Positions 8,468 to 17,407 of a DNA stretch of 64,000 nt are shown piece after piece. The number at the start of each line of letters is the position of its first letter. Position 1 is the first letter of the stretch. The translations under genes and the position numbers were made by a program. The notes below the pieces were generated by a model. It saw nothing but the letters and a program-made list of their open reading frames with translations. It did no database searches and had not been told where the DNA came from. The DNA lies in NCBI GenBank assembly GCA_017616895.1, contig JAFZXE010000021.1, positions 1-64,000 on the forward strand, written 5' to 3'. Origin of the DNA: Bacteroidales bacterium. GTDB lineage: Bacteria; Bacteroidota; Bacteroidia; Bacteroidales; P3.

Positions 8468-10891
8468 ATGAAGAAATTAGCAACTACACTACTCTTGCTG
8501 GCGGCGCCTGTTTTCGCCTTTGCCAGCGAAGCTGACCTTGAAATGCCTGCTGGTTTTGCCCAGAGCGGCGACGCGTCGATACTCTACTGGGGATTCGCGG
8601 TGGTCATCGTCGGACTGCTGTTCGGCTTCTGGCAGTTCAGCAAGGTGCGCAAACTCAAAGCCCACAAGTCGATGCTTGAAATCGGCAACGTGATTTTCAA
8701 GACCTGCTCGACCTACCTGAAGCAGCAAGGCAAATTCCTCCTGCTGCTCTTCGTCTTTATCGGAGCGGCGATGGCGCTTTATTTCGGAGTGCTCAGCCAC
8801 ATACCGTTCGGCAGTGTGCTGCTGGTGCTGGCATGGACCGTTGTCGGAATACTCGGCAGCTACGGTGTGGCGTGGTTCGGCGTCCGCATGAACACCTACG
8901 CCAACGCCCGCATGGCCTTTGCCTCGCTTAGAAGAAAACCCCTCGACCTGCTCAACATCCCGCTGCGCGCCGGTATGAGCATCGGAATCGTGCTCATCTG
9001 CGTCGAGCTGGTGCTGATGCTGGTCATCCTGCTGCTCATGCCCGAAAATCTGGCTGGCAGCTGCTTCATCGGCTTCGCCATCGGCGAGAGCCTCGGTGCG
9101 AGCGCACTGCGTATCGCCGGCGGTATCTTCACGAAGATTGCCGACATCGGAAGCGACCTGATGAAGGTGGTGTTCAAAATCGGCGAGGACGACCCGCGCA
9201 ACCCCGGTGTGATAGCCGACTGTACGGGCGACAACGCCGGTGACTCGATTGGACCCACCGCCGACGGTTTCGAGACTTACGGAGTGACGGGAGTGGCGCT
9301 GGTGAGTTTCATACTGCTGGCCGTACCCGAGCCCTCGATGCAAGTCAAACTGCTGGTGTGGATATTCGCTATGCGTATTCTCGGTATCATCGCCTCGGTG
9401 CTGGCCTACTACATCAACGGCGGCATAGCCAAAGCGAAATACAAGAGCGCCGACGACATCAACTTCGAGCATCCGCTGACCTCGCTGGTGTGGATAACCT
9501 CGATACTGAGCATCATCGGAACATTCTGCGCAAGCTATTTCATCCTGAACAACGCCGAAGTGAACGCACTGGTGCCGAACTTGTGGCTGGCGCTGAGCAT
9601 CATCATCAGCTGCGGCACACTCGGTGCAGCCCTTATACCCGAGTTCACCAAGCTCTTCACCTCGCCCACGTCGAAACACGTGAAAGAGGTCGTGAAAGCC
9701 TCTGAACAGGGTGGCGCTTCGCTTAACATCCTCTCTGGCCTTGTGGCCGGCAACATGGGCGGATTCTGGACAGGCATGGTGTTCTTCGTGCTGATGGTCA
9801 TCGCCTACTTCGCCTCCACAGCGTTCAACATCGAGCCAGTGTTCGGAGTATATTACAGCATCTTCGCCTTCGGATTGGTAGCGTTCGGCATGCTGGGAAT
9901 GGGACCTGTGACCATCGCTGTCGATAGCTACGGACCTGTGACCGACAACGCACAGAGCGTGTATGAGCTGAGCCTTATCGAAGACGACATCGAGAAAACC
10001 ACGAAAGAGGTGAAAGACGAGTTCGGCTTCACGCCCGACTTTGAGAAAGCCAAATACTACCTGGAGGCCAACGACGGTGCAGGTAACACCTTCAAAGCAA
10101 CCGCCAAACCCGTGCTTATCGGAACGGCCGTTGTGGGAGCCACCACGATGATATTCTCGCTGATACTTATGATTCAGAAGACCCTCGGCATCGAACCCGA
10201 GAGCATACTGAACATGCTCAACCCCTACAGCATCCTCGGATTCATCCTGGGCGGATGTGTGATATTCTGGTTCACCGGAGCGTCGATGCAGGCCGTCACG
10301 ACCGGAGCCAACCGAGCTGTGGAGTTCATCAAGAACAACATCAAGCTCGACCCGAACGCACCCAAGAAAGCCGATACCGCCAAGAGCCAAGAGGTGGTGA
10401 AGATCTGCACCAACTACGCACAGAAGGGTATGATCAACATCTTTATCGCCATCTTCTGCTTCGCGCTGGCATTTGCCTGCCTGAGCTCGCCCGAGAGCAT
10501 CGGAGGTCAGAACGCCGTGTGCCTGTTCATCGCCTACCTTATCTCTATAGCTGTGTTTGGATTGTTCCAGGCTGTGTTTATGGCTAACGCCGGCGGCGCA
10601 TGGGACAACGCCAAGAAGGTAGTGGAAGTGGATATGAAAGCCAAAGGCACGCCGCTGCACGACGCATCGGTTGTAGGCGACACAGTGGGCGACCCGTTCA
10701 AAGACACGTCGAGTGTGGCATTGAACCCCATCATCAAGTTCACCACACTGTTCGGAGTGCTCGCCATGGAGATCGCCATCAGCGAAGGCTTCCGCAAGAT
10801 GGCTCCCTGGTTTGGCGTAGCCTTCCTGGCGATAGCGCTGGTGTTCGTCTATCGCTCGTTCTACAAGATGCGCGTAGACGGAAAGAAATAA
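8468..10891 (+). CDS. hppA: Membrane-bound ion-translocating pyrophosphatase
   Basis: Couples PPi hydrolysis to export of H+ or Na+ across the inner membrane. The 807-residue protein has a cleavable-looking signal, then about 16 hydrophobic segments. The PPi site motifs are present: DDPRNPGVIADCTGDNAGD (residues about 238-256), the second acidic cluster NAGGAWDNAKK with GDTVGDPFKDTS near 710-750, and EQGGASLN. In the segment GAGNTFKATAK near residue 540 the position that separates K+-dependent (Ala) from K+-independent (Lys) enzymes is Lys, but the residue three further on is Ala rather than Thr, so K+ dependence is uncertain. The ion carried cannot be decided by eye. Own promoter and terminator; monocistronic. 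Confidence 0.95.
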   Translation: MKKLATTLLLLAAPVFAFASEADLEMPAGFAQSGDASILYWGFAVVIVGLLFGFWQFSKVRKLKAHKSMLEIGNVIFKTCSTYLKQQGKFLLLLFVFIGAAMALYFGVLSHIPFGSVLLVLAWTVVGILGSYGVAWFGVRMNTYANARMAFASLRRKPLDLLNIPLRAGMSIGIVLICVELVLMLVILLLMPENLAGSCFIGFAIGESLGASALRIAGGIFTKIADIGSDLMKVVFKIGEDDPRNPGVIADCTGDNAGDSIGPTADGFETYGVTGVALVSFILLAVPEPSMQVKLLVWIFAMRILGIIASVLAYYINGGIAKAKYKSADDINFEHPLTSLVWITSILSIIGTFCASYFILNNAEVNALVPNLWLALSIIISCGTLGAALIPEFTKLFTSPTSKHVKEVVKASEQGGASLNILSGLVAGNMGGFWTGMVFFVLMVIAYFASTAFNIEPVFGVYYSIFAFGLVAFGMLGMGPVTIAVDSYGPVTDNAQSVYELSLIEDDIEKTTKEVKDEFGFTPDFEKAKYYLEANDGAGNTFKATAKPVLIGTAVVGATTMIFSLILMIQKTLGIEPESILNMLNPYSILGFILGGCVIFWFTGASMQAVTTGANRAVEFIKNNIKLDPNAPKKADTAKSQEVVKICTNYAQKGMINIFIAIFCFALAFACLSSPESIGGQNAVCLFIAYLISIAVFGLFQAVFMANAGGAWDNAKKVVEVDMKAKGTPLHDASVVGDTVGDPFKDTSSVALNPIIKFTTLFGVLAMEIAISEGFRKMAPWFGVAFLAIALVFVYRSFYKMRVDGKK

Positions 10892-10920
10892 GACCCCAAA
10901 CGAAAATTTTCTTCATAAAG

Positions 10921-10954
10921 AAAAAGCCGCCGCGAAAGCGACGGTTTTTTCTTT
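10921..10954 (+). terminator. hppA terminator
   Basis: AAAGCCGCCGCGAAAGCGACGGTTTTTTC: CCG.CGC pairs with GCG.CGG around a GAAA tetraloop with one mismatch, followed by six T. It begins 30 bp after the hppA stop. Confidence 0.85.
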
Positions 10955-11068
10955 TTTGCCTCATACAACGCCGAAAGATATTCTTGCTATGCTCGAACTC
11001 GGTTTTGGGGAAAAGAATCAGGAAAAAAGATCGGTGTCGGAGATGTTCAAGAAAAATATGACAAAGCA

Positions 11069-11123
11069 GGGAGTTAGTTGGGAGTTGGTTGGGAGTTAGT
11101 TGGGAGTTGGTACGGAGTTCCTC
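11069..11123. repeat. 11-bp array, GGGAGTTAGTT type
   Basis: Four perfectly phased 11-bp units (GGGAGTTAGTT, GGGAGTTGGTT, GGGAGTTAGTT, GGGAGTTGGTA) and a partial fifth, CGGAGTTCCTC. Confidence 0.9.
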
Positions 11124-11137
11124 TAATTTTGAATTTC

Positions 11138-11191
11138 GAATTATTCACTTGATTAAATTTGACAAAGCGGTGTTCATCAATGCTAAAGCAT
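11138..11191. repeat. Dispersed repeat copy 1
   Basis: Shares GAATTATTC, CTTGATT and an exact TCATCAATGCTAAAGCAT block with 56619-56672. The block holds a small palindrome (ATGCT-AA-AGCAT). Confidence 0.8.
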
Positions 11192-11481
11192 ATTCGAATA
11201 TTGAATATTGCGATATATTGGGTGGCGTTTTTGAGGTTTTGTGTGGTCGTTTCGGGGTAAAATGCTTCCAGATGGAATCAATATGATGAAATTCCAGAAC
11301 GGCAGTTTGCGCGAAAAGCGAGGGTAAAAAGTGTTAAAATTCGGTTTTCGAGTGTCGTTTGGGTGCCTTTTAGGAGGAAAAAACGATAGTTTTTGTCGTT
11401 TTTTGAGGTTAAAATGTGTTGATCAGGAGAAACGTCAGCAAGGTATCCTATTGATTTATTGCCATATAGCAGAGCCCATCC

Positions 11482-11626
11482 GTTACAGTTACAGTTGTTA
11501 CAGTTATTTTTTGAGGGGTATCAATTTCCTTATATCTTACATATACTATTAATAATTAATTAGTTATATATTATATAGAGGAAAAATTGTAACCCATTTT
11601 TTAACTGTAACAACTGTAACTGTAAC
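11482..11626. repeat. Long-hairpin element A
   Basis: A perfect 25-bp inverted repeat (arms 11482-11506 and 11602-11626) made of GTTACA/GTTACAGTT words encloses about 95 bp of AT-rich sequence (TTATATCTTACATATAC ... TTATATAGAGG). Inside the arms both sides carry a T6 tract in the same strand (TTTTTTGAG and CATTTTTTAA), so the tracts are opposed T with T when the arms pair. No coding capacity. Element B next to it has the same plan. Confidence 0.9.
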
Positions 11627-11696
11627 GCCTCCGACGCATTGCCCGCATCCTATCATGCTGATTTTATGCTCCGTAGAGGAAAATTACAGGGTATAT

Positions 11697-11847
11697 TTCC
11701 GACAGAAGACAGTTACGACAGTTGTTTTTTGAGAGATGACAAAATTCTTATAACTTATCTATATATCTATATATTAAGTATTTATATAACATAAAGAAAG
11801 GAAGCTAGTATCCATTTTTTAATTGTCGTAACTGTCTATTGTCGGAA
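11697..11847. repeat. Long-hairpin element B
   Basis: 27-nt arms 11697-11723 and 11821-11847 pair at 24 of 27 positions; two of the three exceptions are G-T. The interior again has TTTTTTGAGAGATGAC, TTCTTATAACTTATC, a TATATA tract, GGAAGC and ATCCATTTTTTAA, aligning with element A. The arm sequences differ between A and B while each stays self-complementary. Both elements are followed by a shared tail including CCGTAGAGGAAAA. Confidence 0.9.
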
Positions 11848-11928
11848 CTGTAAGATAAGCCTGAGTCATATCCTGCTTTTTTAATGATCCGTAGAGGAAA
11901 AACGGGATTGTGGTCGGGGTTGATATTT

Positions 11929-12870
11929 TTACTTGTTTAATTGTTCCCTAAAGTAATCAATGGTACGTTTCAGTCCTTCATCCAACTGGACAGTAGGTTG
12001 CCAATTTAGTATCTTTCTCGCGAGCGAAATATCCGGTTTGCGGCGTATAGGGTCGTCTTCAAGTGCATCGCAAAACGTCATGGCGGAATGTGAGCCTGTA
12101 AGCAACTTTATCTTCTCGGCCAAATCTACCATAGTCACCTCGTGCGTATTGCCGATGTTAACAGGGAATGAAACTGAGTCATCTGTTTGCATCATCCTGA
12201 TCAATCCCTCAATTAAATCATCCACATACTGGAAACTACGTGTTTGTTTGCCGTTTCCATATAGAGTAATGCTCCTATTCTGTAAAGCTTGGATTATAAA
12301 ATTGGAGATAACTCTACCGTCATCACACTGCATTCTTGGTCCATACGTATTAAAAATGCGAACTATCTTGGTTCGTACACCATATTGACGATGATAATCC
12401 GAGAAAAGCGTCTCAGAACATCTCTTCCCTTCGTCATAGCAAGAACGGATACCAATTGGGTTGACATTTCCCCAGTACGATTCGTCCTGAGGATGAACCA
12501 TTGAATTCCCATACACCTCGCTAGTTGAAGTTAACAGCACCTTAGCATTACACTTATGGGCCAGTTTCAGCACATTAATGCTACCCAAGACTGACGTCTC
12601 CAGCGTTTTCACCGCATTTTCCTGATAGTGAATAGGTGATGCAGGGCAAGCCAAATGGTATATTTCATCAACAGTCTCTTCATTAAAAGGAACTCTAACA
12701 TCACATTCCACTAATTTAAAATCGGAGTTACCGATAAAACTAGAGATGTTTTGCTTACTCCCAGTATAAAAATCGTCCAAGCATACAACCTGGTTCCCCT
12801 CGCGCAGCAAGCGTTCACATAAATGCGAGCCTACAAAACCACCACCACCTGTTACTAATATCCTCTTCAT
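11929..12870 (-). CDS. UDP-glucuronate decarboxylase-like SDR
   Basis: Extended short-chain dehydrogenase of 313 residues. The NAD-binding [10 protein letters not shown] is at residues 8-17, [12 protein letters not shown] near 72 and the catalytic YxxxK in SCYDEGKR near 143. The combination of the SPIHYQ and SCYDEGKR motifs is characteristic of UXS enzymes, which make UDP-xylose from UDP-glucuronate. It heads the 3' end of an AT-rich four-gene block with a glycosyltransferase and two radical SAM genes. Base composition is clearly lower in G+C than hppA or sufS. A dTDP-glucose dehydratase is a less likely reading. Confidence 0.88.
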   Translation of the reverse strand: MKRILVTGGGGFVGSHLCERLLREGNQVVCLDDFYTGSKQNISSFIGNSDFKLVECDVRVPFNEETVDEIYHLACPASPIHYQENAVKTLETSVLGSINVLKLAHKCNAKVLLTSTSEVYGNSMVHPQDESYWGNVNPIGIRSCYDEGKRCSETLFSDYHRQYGVRTKIVRIFNTYGPRMQCDDGRVISNFIIQALQNRSITLYGNGKQTRSFQYVDDLIEGLIRMMQTDDSVSFPVNIGNTHEVTMVDLAEKIKLLTGSHSAMTFCDALEDDPIRRKPDISLARKILNWQPTVQLDEGLKRTIDYFREQLNK

Positions 12871-12910
12871 TTGTAATGTTTACTCAAATAATAAATCTCA
12901 TCATTGCGGT

Positions 12911-13888
12911 TTATCTTACCACAGAAATTTCCTTTGTATTTTCAAAATACATATAGTACGAAGGATTCTTGTCCAACAGTACTTTTTCCCCATCGGCATA
13001 TCTTTCAAACTGCTTTATGAACCTTTTTAAATTTCCAATAAAGGAGCGTCCATAGCCATAGTCATGTTCGATCTTCATATCCTCACAGAAGAATGCCCTA
13101 AACCCACATCTGTTAGCTTGAAGGCAGAAGTCAATGTCTTCACCCGCGGCATTAGGAAATGAAGTATCAAATTCTATGGATATCCCGACATTCTTGGTTA
13201 TTGCAAGATTTGCGGTTGGGCCATATAATAAATGTTCTTTCCCTTTGAACATTCTGCCGTTAAGGGTACCATTAAGCTCATGATACTTGTCAAACCATGA
13301 ATTTCCATAGGACAATGTATTGCCGGAAAGGATATTTGCATACTTGTTATTCAGAAAAAAGTGTTTGATTGAACTCATCCAACCAGGCGACAAAATGCAA
13401 TCGGAATCAGTGAAGGCAACAATATCCGCACCTTGAGAAAGAGCGTACTCCAGGCCTACATTTCTCGCAGTCGCAGGTCCACAATTTTTTTTCTGTTTCC
13501 TAAACACAATACCACCAAACGCACTCTCGTCATACGGATAAGGAGAACAGTCATCAACGAATATCACTAAATCCGGCTTGACCTCCTGACCAATAAGTGT
13601 TTGATACAACCGTTTCAATTGGTCGGCCGATCTGGCATCCCTTATGTAACAAGGCACAACTACTGCAGTCTTTGATGTAGAAGAGATTGAATTCTCAAGT
13701 GGCGAAGCGAATTCTCGATAATCGCTTTGCGCTGCCTTTATCGAAGGCAACGGATTTGATTTCTTCTTGAACGAATACATCTCGACCAATTTAGTAAGAA
13801 GAAATCTTAACTTATAACCATTGAGAGTAGAAGAACCGTTCCAATAACGGATTGTTTCCAAATATGGAGAATGTGAAAGCGAGCTCAT
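12911..13888 (-). CDS. Family 2 glycosyltransferase
   Basis: Inverting GT-A fold enzyme of 325 residues. After about 70 N-terminal residues of unclear role, TAVVVPCY starts the nucleotide-sugar domain, with VDDCSPY, the metal-binding FTDSDC near residue 160 and NAAGEDIDFCLQ near 240, the usual acceptor-side acidic motif. Donor and acceptor are not predictable; the adjacent UDP-xylose-type gene suggests a UDP-sugar. It begins 5 bp after the end of the upstream radical SAM gene, so the block is an operon. AT-rich codon use, unlike the flanking housekeeping genes. Confidence 0.88.
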   Translation of the reverse strand: MSSLSHSPYLETIRYWNGSSTLNGYKLRFLLTKLVEMYSFKKKSNPLPSIKAAQSDYREFASPLENSISSTSKTAVVVPCYIRDARSADQLKRLYQTLIGQEVKPDLVIFVDDCSPYPYDESAFGGIVFRKQKKNCGPATARNVGLEYALSQGADIVAFTDSDCILSPGWMSSIKHFFLNNKYANILSGNTLSYGNSWFDKYHELNGTLNGRMFKGKEHLLYGPTANLAITKNVGISIEFDTSFPNAAGEDIDFCLQANRCGFRAFFCEDMKIEHDYGYGRSFIGNLKRFIKQFERYADGEKVLLDKNPSYYMYFENTKEISVVR

Positions 13889-13892
13889 TATT

Positions 13893-14825
13893 TTATATTC
13901 CTAAATTTGCACAATTTTTACAATAATAGTGTTCCTTATACAACTTCTTAAAATTCGTATACTTAACACCTGTTAATATATTATCCAAAGTATCCTCAGA
14001 CAAATTACCGTACTTATACGGATTGAACATATTGCAAGGTGTCACAGTTCCATCATAGAGTATGCACAACTCATTTTCCAGCGCTGGACAATGTCTCATT
14101 GAACCGTGTGTCATCGTATTATTCTTGGAATTAATAGCAATTCCGCCAATCTGATCAGGAATCAGGCACTGCAAGTCTGAATCTTCGTACAATTCGGATA
14201 CGGTGTTGAATGATTCGACTATAGCATCCACATTATTTGTTACATAATTGTGATAACCAACTATTGTATTTTCGTTGTCGCTACGAACCGAGTTATATAT
14301 AATAGAACAGTTTTTCTCAAACGCAAACCGTCCAAGTTCCTCTATTTCCCCAATATTATCCAGCTGAAGTGTGGCAATGATAAAAGGACGAATAGGAAGA
14401 GTCTTCAGACCATCAATGTTAGCGATGACTGATTCGTATCGACATCCAAACCTGATTTTCTCAAATAGTTCCTTTTTTGTGCTGTCAAACGAAACAAAAG
14501 CCAAGACATTACAAGCGATAAGAGCGTCAACCAGGGTCGGATTATTGAATGAGGCGTTAGTGAAAAGGCTCAACTGTAGCGAAGGATACTTCCCATGAGT
14601 CCATTCCAACAGTTCTTTAAAGTTTGGATGGATAGTACTTTCACCCCTACCGTTTAATCGGAGGCGCTCCGTCTTCTCTGCAAACATATCTACGTATTTG
14701 CGATAACTGTTTGCTTCCATGAACTTCTCCCTTTTAACGGGATTGTATCTAAAACCAAAACCACACATTTGACATGAAATGTTACAGTTATGGCTCATTT
14801 CTATCATCACTTCTTTAAATTGCAT
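13893..14825 (-). CDS. Radical SAM/SPASM protein (downstream of pair)
   Basis: 310 residues. The radical SAM cluster CNISCQMC (Cys14, 18, 21) is near the N terminus, RLNGRGEST supplies the SAM-binding glycine-rich region, and a C-terminal SPASM-like domain carries CPALENELCILYDG, TPCNMF and YYCKNCANLG, enough cysteines for auxiliary Fe-S clusters. Substrate unknown. It overlaps the upstream radical SAM gene by 19 bp, so they are translationally coupled. In glycan loci such pairs modify a sugar or a peptide; no precursor peptide gene is visible nearby. Confidence 0.88.
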   Translation of the reverse strand: MQFKEVMIEMSHNCNISCQMCGFGFRYNPVKREKFMEANSYRKYVDMFAEKTERLRLNGRGESTIHPNFKELLEWTHGKYPSLQLSLFTNASFNNPTLVDALIACNVLAFVSFDSTKKELFEKIRFGCRYESVIANIDGLKTLPIRPFIIATLQLDNIGEIEELGRFAFEKNCSIIYNSVRSDNENTIVGYHNYVTNNVDAIVESFNTVSELYEDSDLQCLIPDQIGGIAINSKNNTMTHGSMRHCPALENELCILYDGTVTPCNMFNPYKYGNLSEDTLDNILTGVKYTNFKKLYKEHYYCKNCANLGI

Positions 14826-15658
14826 TTCAGTACTTTACATGGTTTGTTACACAATTTCATCTTCATAACAACACCTTGCGCATATTTTGTATTGATAATA
14901 TCCTCAACATTGTCCGTATGTAAATTCCCCAAAGGCATTTCACATCCTTCCATCCAATTCTGCTGGAAACAGGTCATTACAGAACCATCTTGCATAATGC
15001 TAACATTTCTACCCGCAGCGTAACATTGTTGTTCTCCTGACGGGATATTAGAAACCTTATCCTTGAGTGGAGTCCAGTATCCTTCAAAACCTTCTGAAAT
15101 ATAATCCTGTACTGTATGTGACACATGATGTTCTTCAGCGTATCTCTTCACCCCAGGGATATGATCTCTGGTTTCTTCTGCCAATACGCTCTGAATGCTT
15201 ATCTGCCAACCCGTAAGGTGTTTAAACGCATATTCAAAATTTGACATACACCTATCATAAGAGTCTGTTCCGCGGACAAACTTCCAAAAATCTCTATCTA
15301 CCGTATCTATAGAAAATACAAAATGGACATGATAATCTTTTGTCTCATCAATAAAGGATCTATCAAGAGCATATCCATTAGTGATAATAACTGTACGGAT
15401 ATCAGTATTCTTTAAACCAAATAAGATCTCCTGAATTTCATTTTTAAACAACAAAGGTTCCCCTCCCACAATGACAAATTCCTTACACGAAGGAATCGCA
15501 CAAAGAAAGTCAACTATTTTTTGAGGAGCTAAACGAGTCTTAGTATATGGTGGGTATTTCCAATGAGAACACTTGGAACACCGCTGATTACAATTAATAG
15601 TAATCATATAATAGATATCTTCTGGTTGAAGAATCAATCTATTTGAAGACATACTCAT
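14807..15658 (-). CDS. Radical SAM/SPASM protein (upstream of pair)
   Basis: 283 residues with CNQRCSKC (Cys23, 27, 30), VGGEPLL as the GGE motif, SIDTVD, and a C-terminal SPASM-type half with CYAAGRNVSIMQDGSVMTC and CNKPCKVLKC. It is only distantly similar to its overlapping neighbour, so they are not a recent duplication. It is the first gene of the AT-rich block. The 80-bp upstream gap contains no obvious strong promoter. Function inferred only as an Fe-S radical enzyme. Confidence 0.88.
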   Translation of the reverse strand: MSMSSNRLILQPEDIYYMITINCNQRCSKCSHWKYPPYTKTRLAPQKIVDFLCAIPSCKEFVIVGGEPLLFKNEIQEILFGLKNTDIRTVIITNGYALDRSFIDETKDYHVHFVFSIDTVDRDFWKFVRGTDSYDRCMSNFEYAFKHLTGWQISIQSVLAEETRDHIPGVKRYAEEHHVSHTVQDYISEGFEGYWTPLKDKVSNIPSGEQQCYAAGRNVSIMQDGSVMTCFQQNWMEGCEMPLGNLHTDNVEDIINTKYAQGVVMKMKLCNKPCKVLKCNLKK

Positions 15659-15737
15659 CGAATTGCACTTATAGGCATCATTTTTTTACACAACCATCTC
15701 CATTCAAGTGTTCAAGGTTATGACGAAGATTGTGTGC

Positions 15738-16553
15738 TTACGGCAGGCAGACGACTCGGAAGCCGAGATTGTAGGCTTTGTAGTCGGGGTTGAGGCCGTA
15801 GCGGAAGGAAAGACGACAGTGGGACGGGACTTTGTTCCAGCTGCCTCCTCGGTCAACATGCTTTGTACCGTCCGACGGCCCTTCGGGGTCGGTGACGGCA
15901 TCGCTGCCGAAGTCGTCACTCCAAAAATCACGGCACCACTCCCACACGTTGCCGGTCATATCGTAGATGCCGAGTGCGTTGGGTTTGAGACTCGCTTCCT
16001 CATGTGTGGTCTCATCTGCGTTGTCCATATACCAAGCCACCTCGTCGAGGTCATCGCTGCCCGAGAAGACCGTCTGCTTCGGAGCCTTGTGTCCGCCACG
16101 TGCGGCATATTCCCACTGCGCTTCTGTGGGAAGCGTAAAGGTGCGGCCCGTCATCTCCGAAAGCTTTTGGCAGAAAGCCATCGCATCGTTGTACGATACC
16201 GTCTCGACTGGATATTTGCCTCCGTTGGAGAAACCGCTGGGGTTGGTGCCCATCACAGCTTCGTAGAGATCCTGCGTGACTTCGGTCTCGCCAATATAGT
16301 AGTCGCTGGAAAGCGTCACCTGATGCACACGTTCGAAGACAGCACGGTCGTAGTTGTCGTCGATTTCCCAATCACCTTGCGGGAAAGCAGCCTGCTCAGA
16401 GGTGCAGCCCATGGTGAAGGTGCCAGCTTTGACATGCACCATCTTGAATGACACGTCGCTTACGGTGACGGTAAGAGTATCGGAAGCGCCGCTACAAGAG
16501 GCGAGAAGTCCACACAGAAAGAGTGTAGATACAAGAAGAAGCGATTTTCTCAT
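15738..16553 (-). CDS. SUMF1/formylglycine-generating-type lipoprotein
   Basis: 271 residues from the ATG at 16553, which follows the elbB stop by one base. A signal ends in LLASC (lipobox Cys21), followed by FKMVHVKAGTFTMGCTSEQ, the standard opening of the FGE-sulfatase domain. The rest of the domain is complete: GETEVTQDLYEAVMG, YPVETVSYNDAMAFCQKLS, LPTEAQWEYAARGG, NVWEWCRDFW, DRGGSWN and LGFRVV. The active-site cysteine pair of true FGE is not evident, so it is more likely one of the many Bacteroidota surface proteins that reuse this fold. Confidence 0.85.
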   Translation of the reverse strand: MRKSLLLVSTLFLCGLLASCSGASDTLTVTVSDVSFKMVHVKAGTFTMGCTSEQAAFPQGDWEIDDNYDRAVFERVHQVTLSSDYYIGETEVTQDLYEAVMGTNPSGFSNGGKYPVETVSYNDAMAFCQKLSEMTGRTFTLPTEAQWEYAARGGHKAPKQTVFSGSDDLDEVAWYMDNADETTHEEASLKPNALGIYDMTGNVWEWCRDFWSDDFGSDAVTDPEGPSDGTKHVDRGGSWNKVPSHCRLSFRYGLNPDYKAYNLGFRVVCLP

Positions 16554-16554
16554 A

Positions 16555-17238
16555 TTAACCGAGCATTTCTTCCAGTCGGGCAACCATATTCTCGGCACCG
16601 GCGAAGATTTCGCTGATGCGGGTGGCTGCCATATAGGCTGGAGTGGTGATGACCTTGTGCTCGCTGTCGATACAGACGTCGGTGGGGCCGCACTCCTGCG
16701 GTTTGGCACCGAGTTGCTGTGCTGCGAGAGCCGCCTGGTTGTCGGACGCGCCGAGGGTGAGTTCGACACCATAGCGACCCAACACCTTAGCCAGCACCAT
16801 CGGAGCTATGCACATAGCCACCACAGGTTTCTTGGCGCGGTAGGTTTCGAGTATGGCGTCGGCCACGCTGTCGATGACTTCCATACGGGGACCGTCGAAG
16901 GCGAAGGTGGAAAGGTTGCGAGCGGCACCCATTCCGCCGGGGAGAGCCAGACAGTCGTAGTCGGCTGGCGAATATTCGTCGAGCGACTTGATATCGCCGC
17001 GGGCGATGCGTGCCGACTCCACAAAGATATCTCTCTGCTCGGTATCGACCAGGGCGCCCTCTTCGGCGTCTTCGAGGTCTTCGATATCGACATGAGGGAT
17101 AACCTCAAACATGCCCTCGGGGGCGAAACACTGATACTGCCAGCCACGACGGTCGATGGCGAGCATCAAAGAGAGGGACTCCTGCAGCTCGCTACCGTCG
17201 CGATTACCGCAGCCGGAAAGGATTATGGCGATTTTCAT
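16555..17238 (-). CDS. elbB: ElbB-type glyoxalase / isoprenoid biosynthesis protein
   Basis: A DJ-1/PfpI-superfamily protein of 227 residues. MKIAIILSGCGNRDGSELQE is the ElbB N terminus, and the nucleophile-elbow cysteine is in AMCIAPMV near residue 138. The family has weak glyoxalase activity on glyoxal; a link to isoprenoid synthesis is historical. It is followed with a one-base gap by the SUMF1-type gene. Upstream lies a TGTGACC/TGTGATC heptamer array. Confidence 0.9.
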   Translation of the reverse strand: MKIAIILSGCGNRDGSELQESLSLMLAIDRRGWQYQCFAPEGMFEVIPHVDIEDLEDAEEGALVDTEQRDIFVESARIARGDIKSLDEYSPADYDCLALPGGMGAARNLSTFAFDGPRMEVIDSVADAILETYRAKKPVVAMCIAPMVLAKVLGRYGVELTLGASDNQAALAAQQLGAKPQECGPTDVCIDSEHKVITTPAYMAATRISEIFAGAENMVARLEEMLG

Positions 17239-17244
17239 TCGAAT

Positions 17245-17400
17245 TGAAAATTGAAAGTTGAAAGTTGAAAATTGTAATCTGTGACCTGTGATCTGTGATC
17301 TGTGACCTGTGACAAGAGACAGGTTTTCCGGTAAAGAAATAGTGACTAGCGACTGTGGCTATATCTGGTCACCGGTCACTGGTCACTATTTCACTCGTCA
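17245..17400. repeat. Heptamer TGTGACC/TGTGATC spacer
   Basis: Starts with GAAAGTTGAAAGTTGAAAATTG, then a run of CTGTGAC/CTGTGAT heptamers and a second part with ACTAGCGACTG and GGTCACTGGTCACT words. It fills the gap between mgl and elbB. Confidence 0.8.
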
Positions 17401-17407
17401 CTAGCAA

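Larger units (their letters stand above)
10955..11481. other. Gene-free spacer with 11-bp array and dispersed repeat
   Basis: No convincing gene in this part of the roughly 1-kb gap after hppA. It contains an 11-bp array (11069-11123), one copy of a dispersed repeat with ATGCTAAAGCAT (11138-11191) and a hairpin AAAAAACGA/TCGTTTTTT (11378-11404). Short open frames here have no family features. Confidence 0.6.

Noticed and set aside
8489-10660. A 723-codon open frame on the minus strand opposite hppA
   Set aside because: It mirrors a GC-rich membrane protein gene, has His/Glu/Gln-rich composition typical of an antisense shadow and no motif, while the plus strand codes a complete pyrophosphatase.
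11482-11847. Insertion sequence with terminal inverted repeats
   Set aside because: The arms enclose under 120 bp with no transposase frame, and the arm sequences differ between the two related elements.
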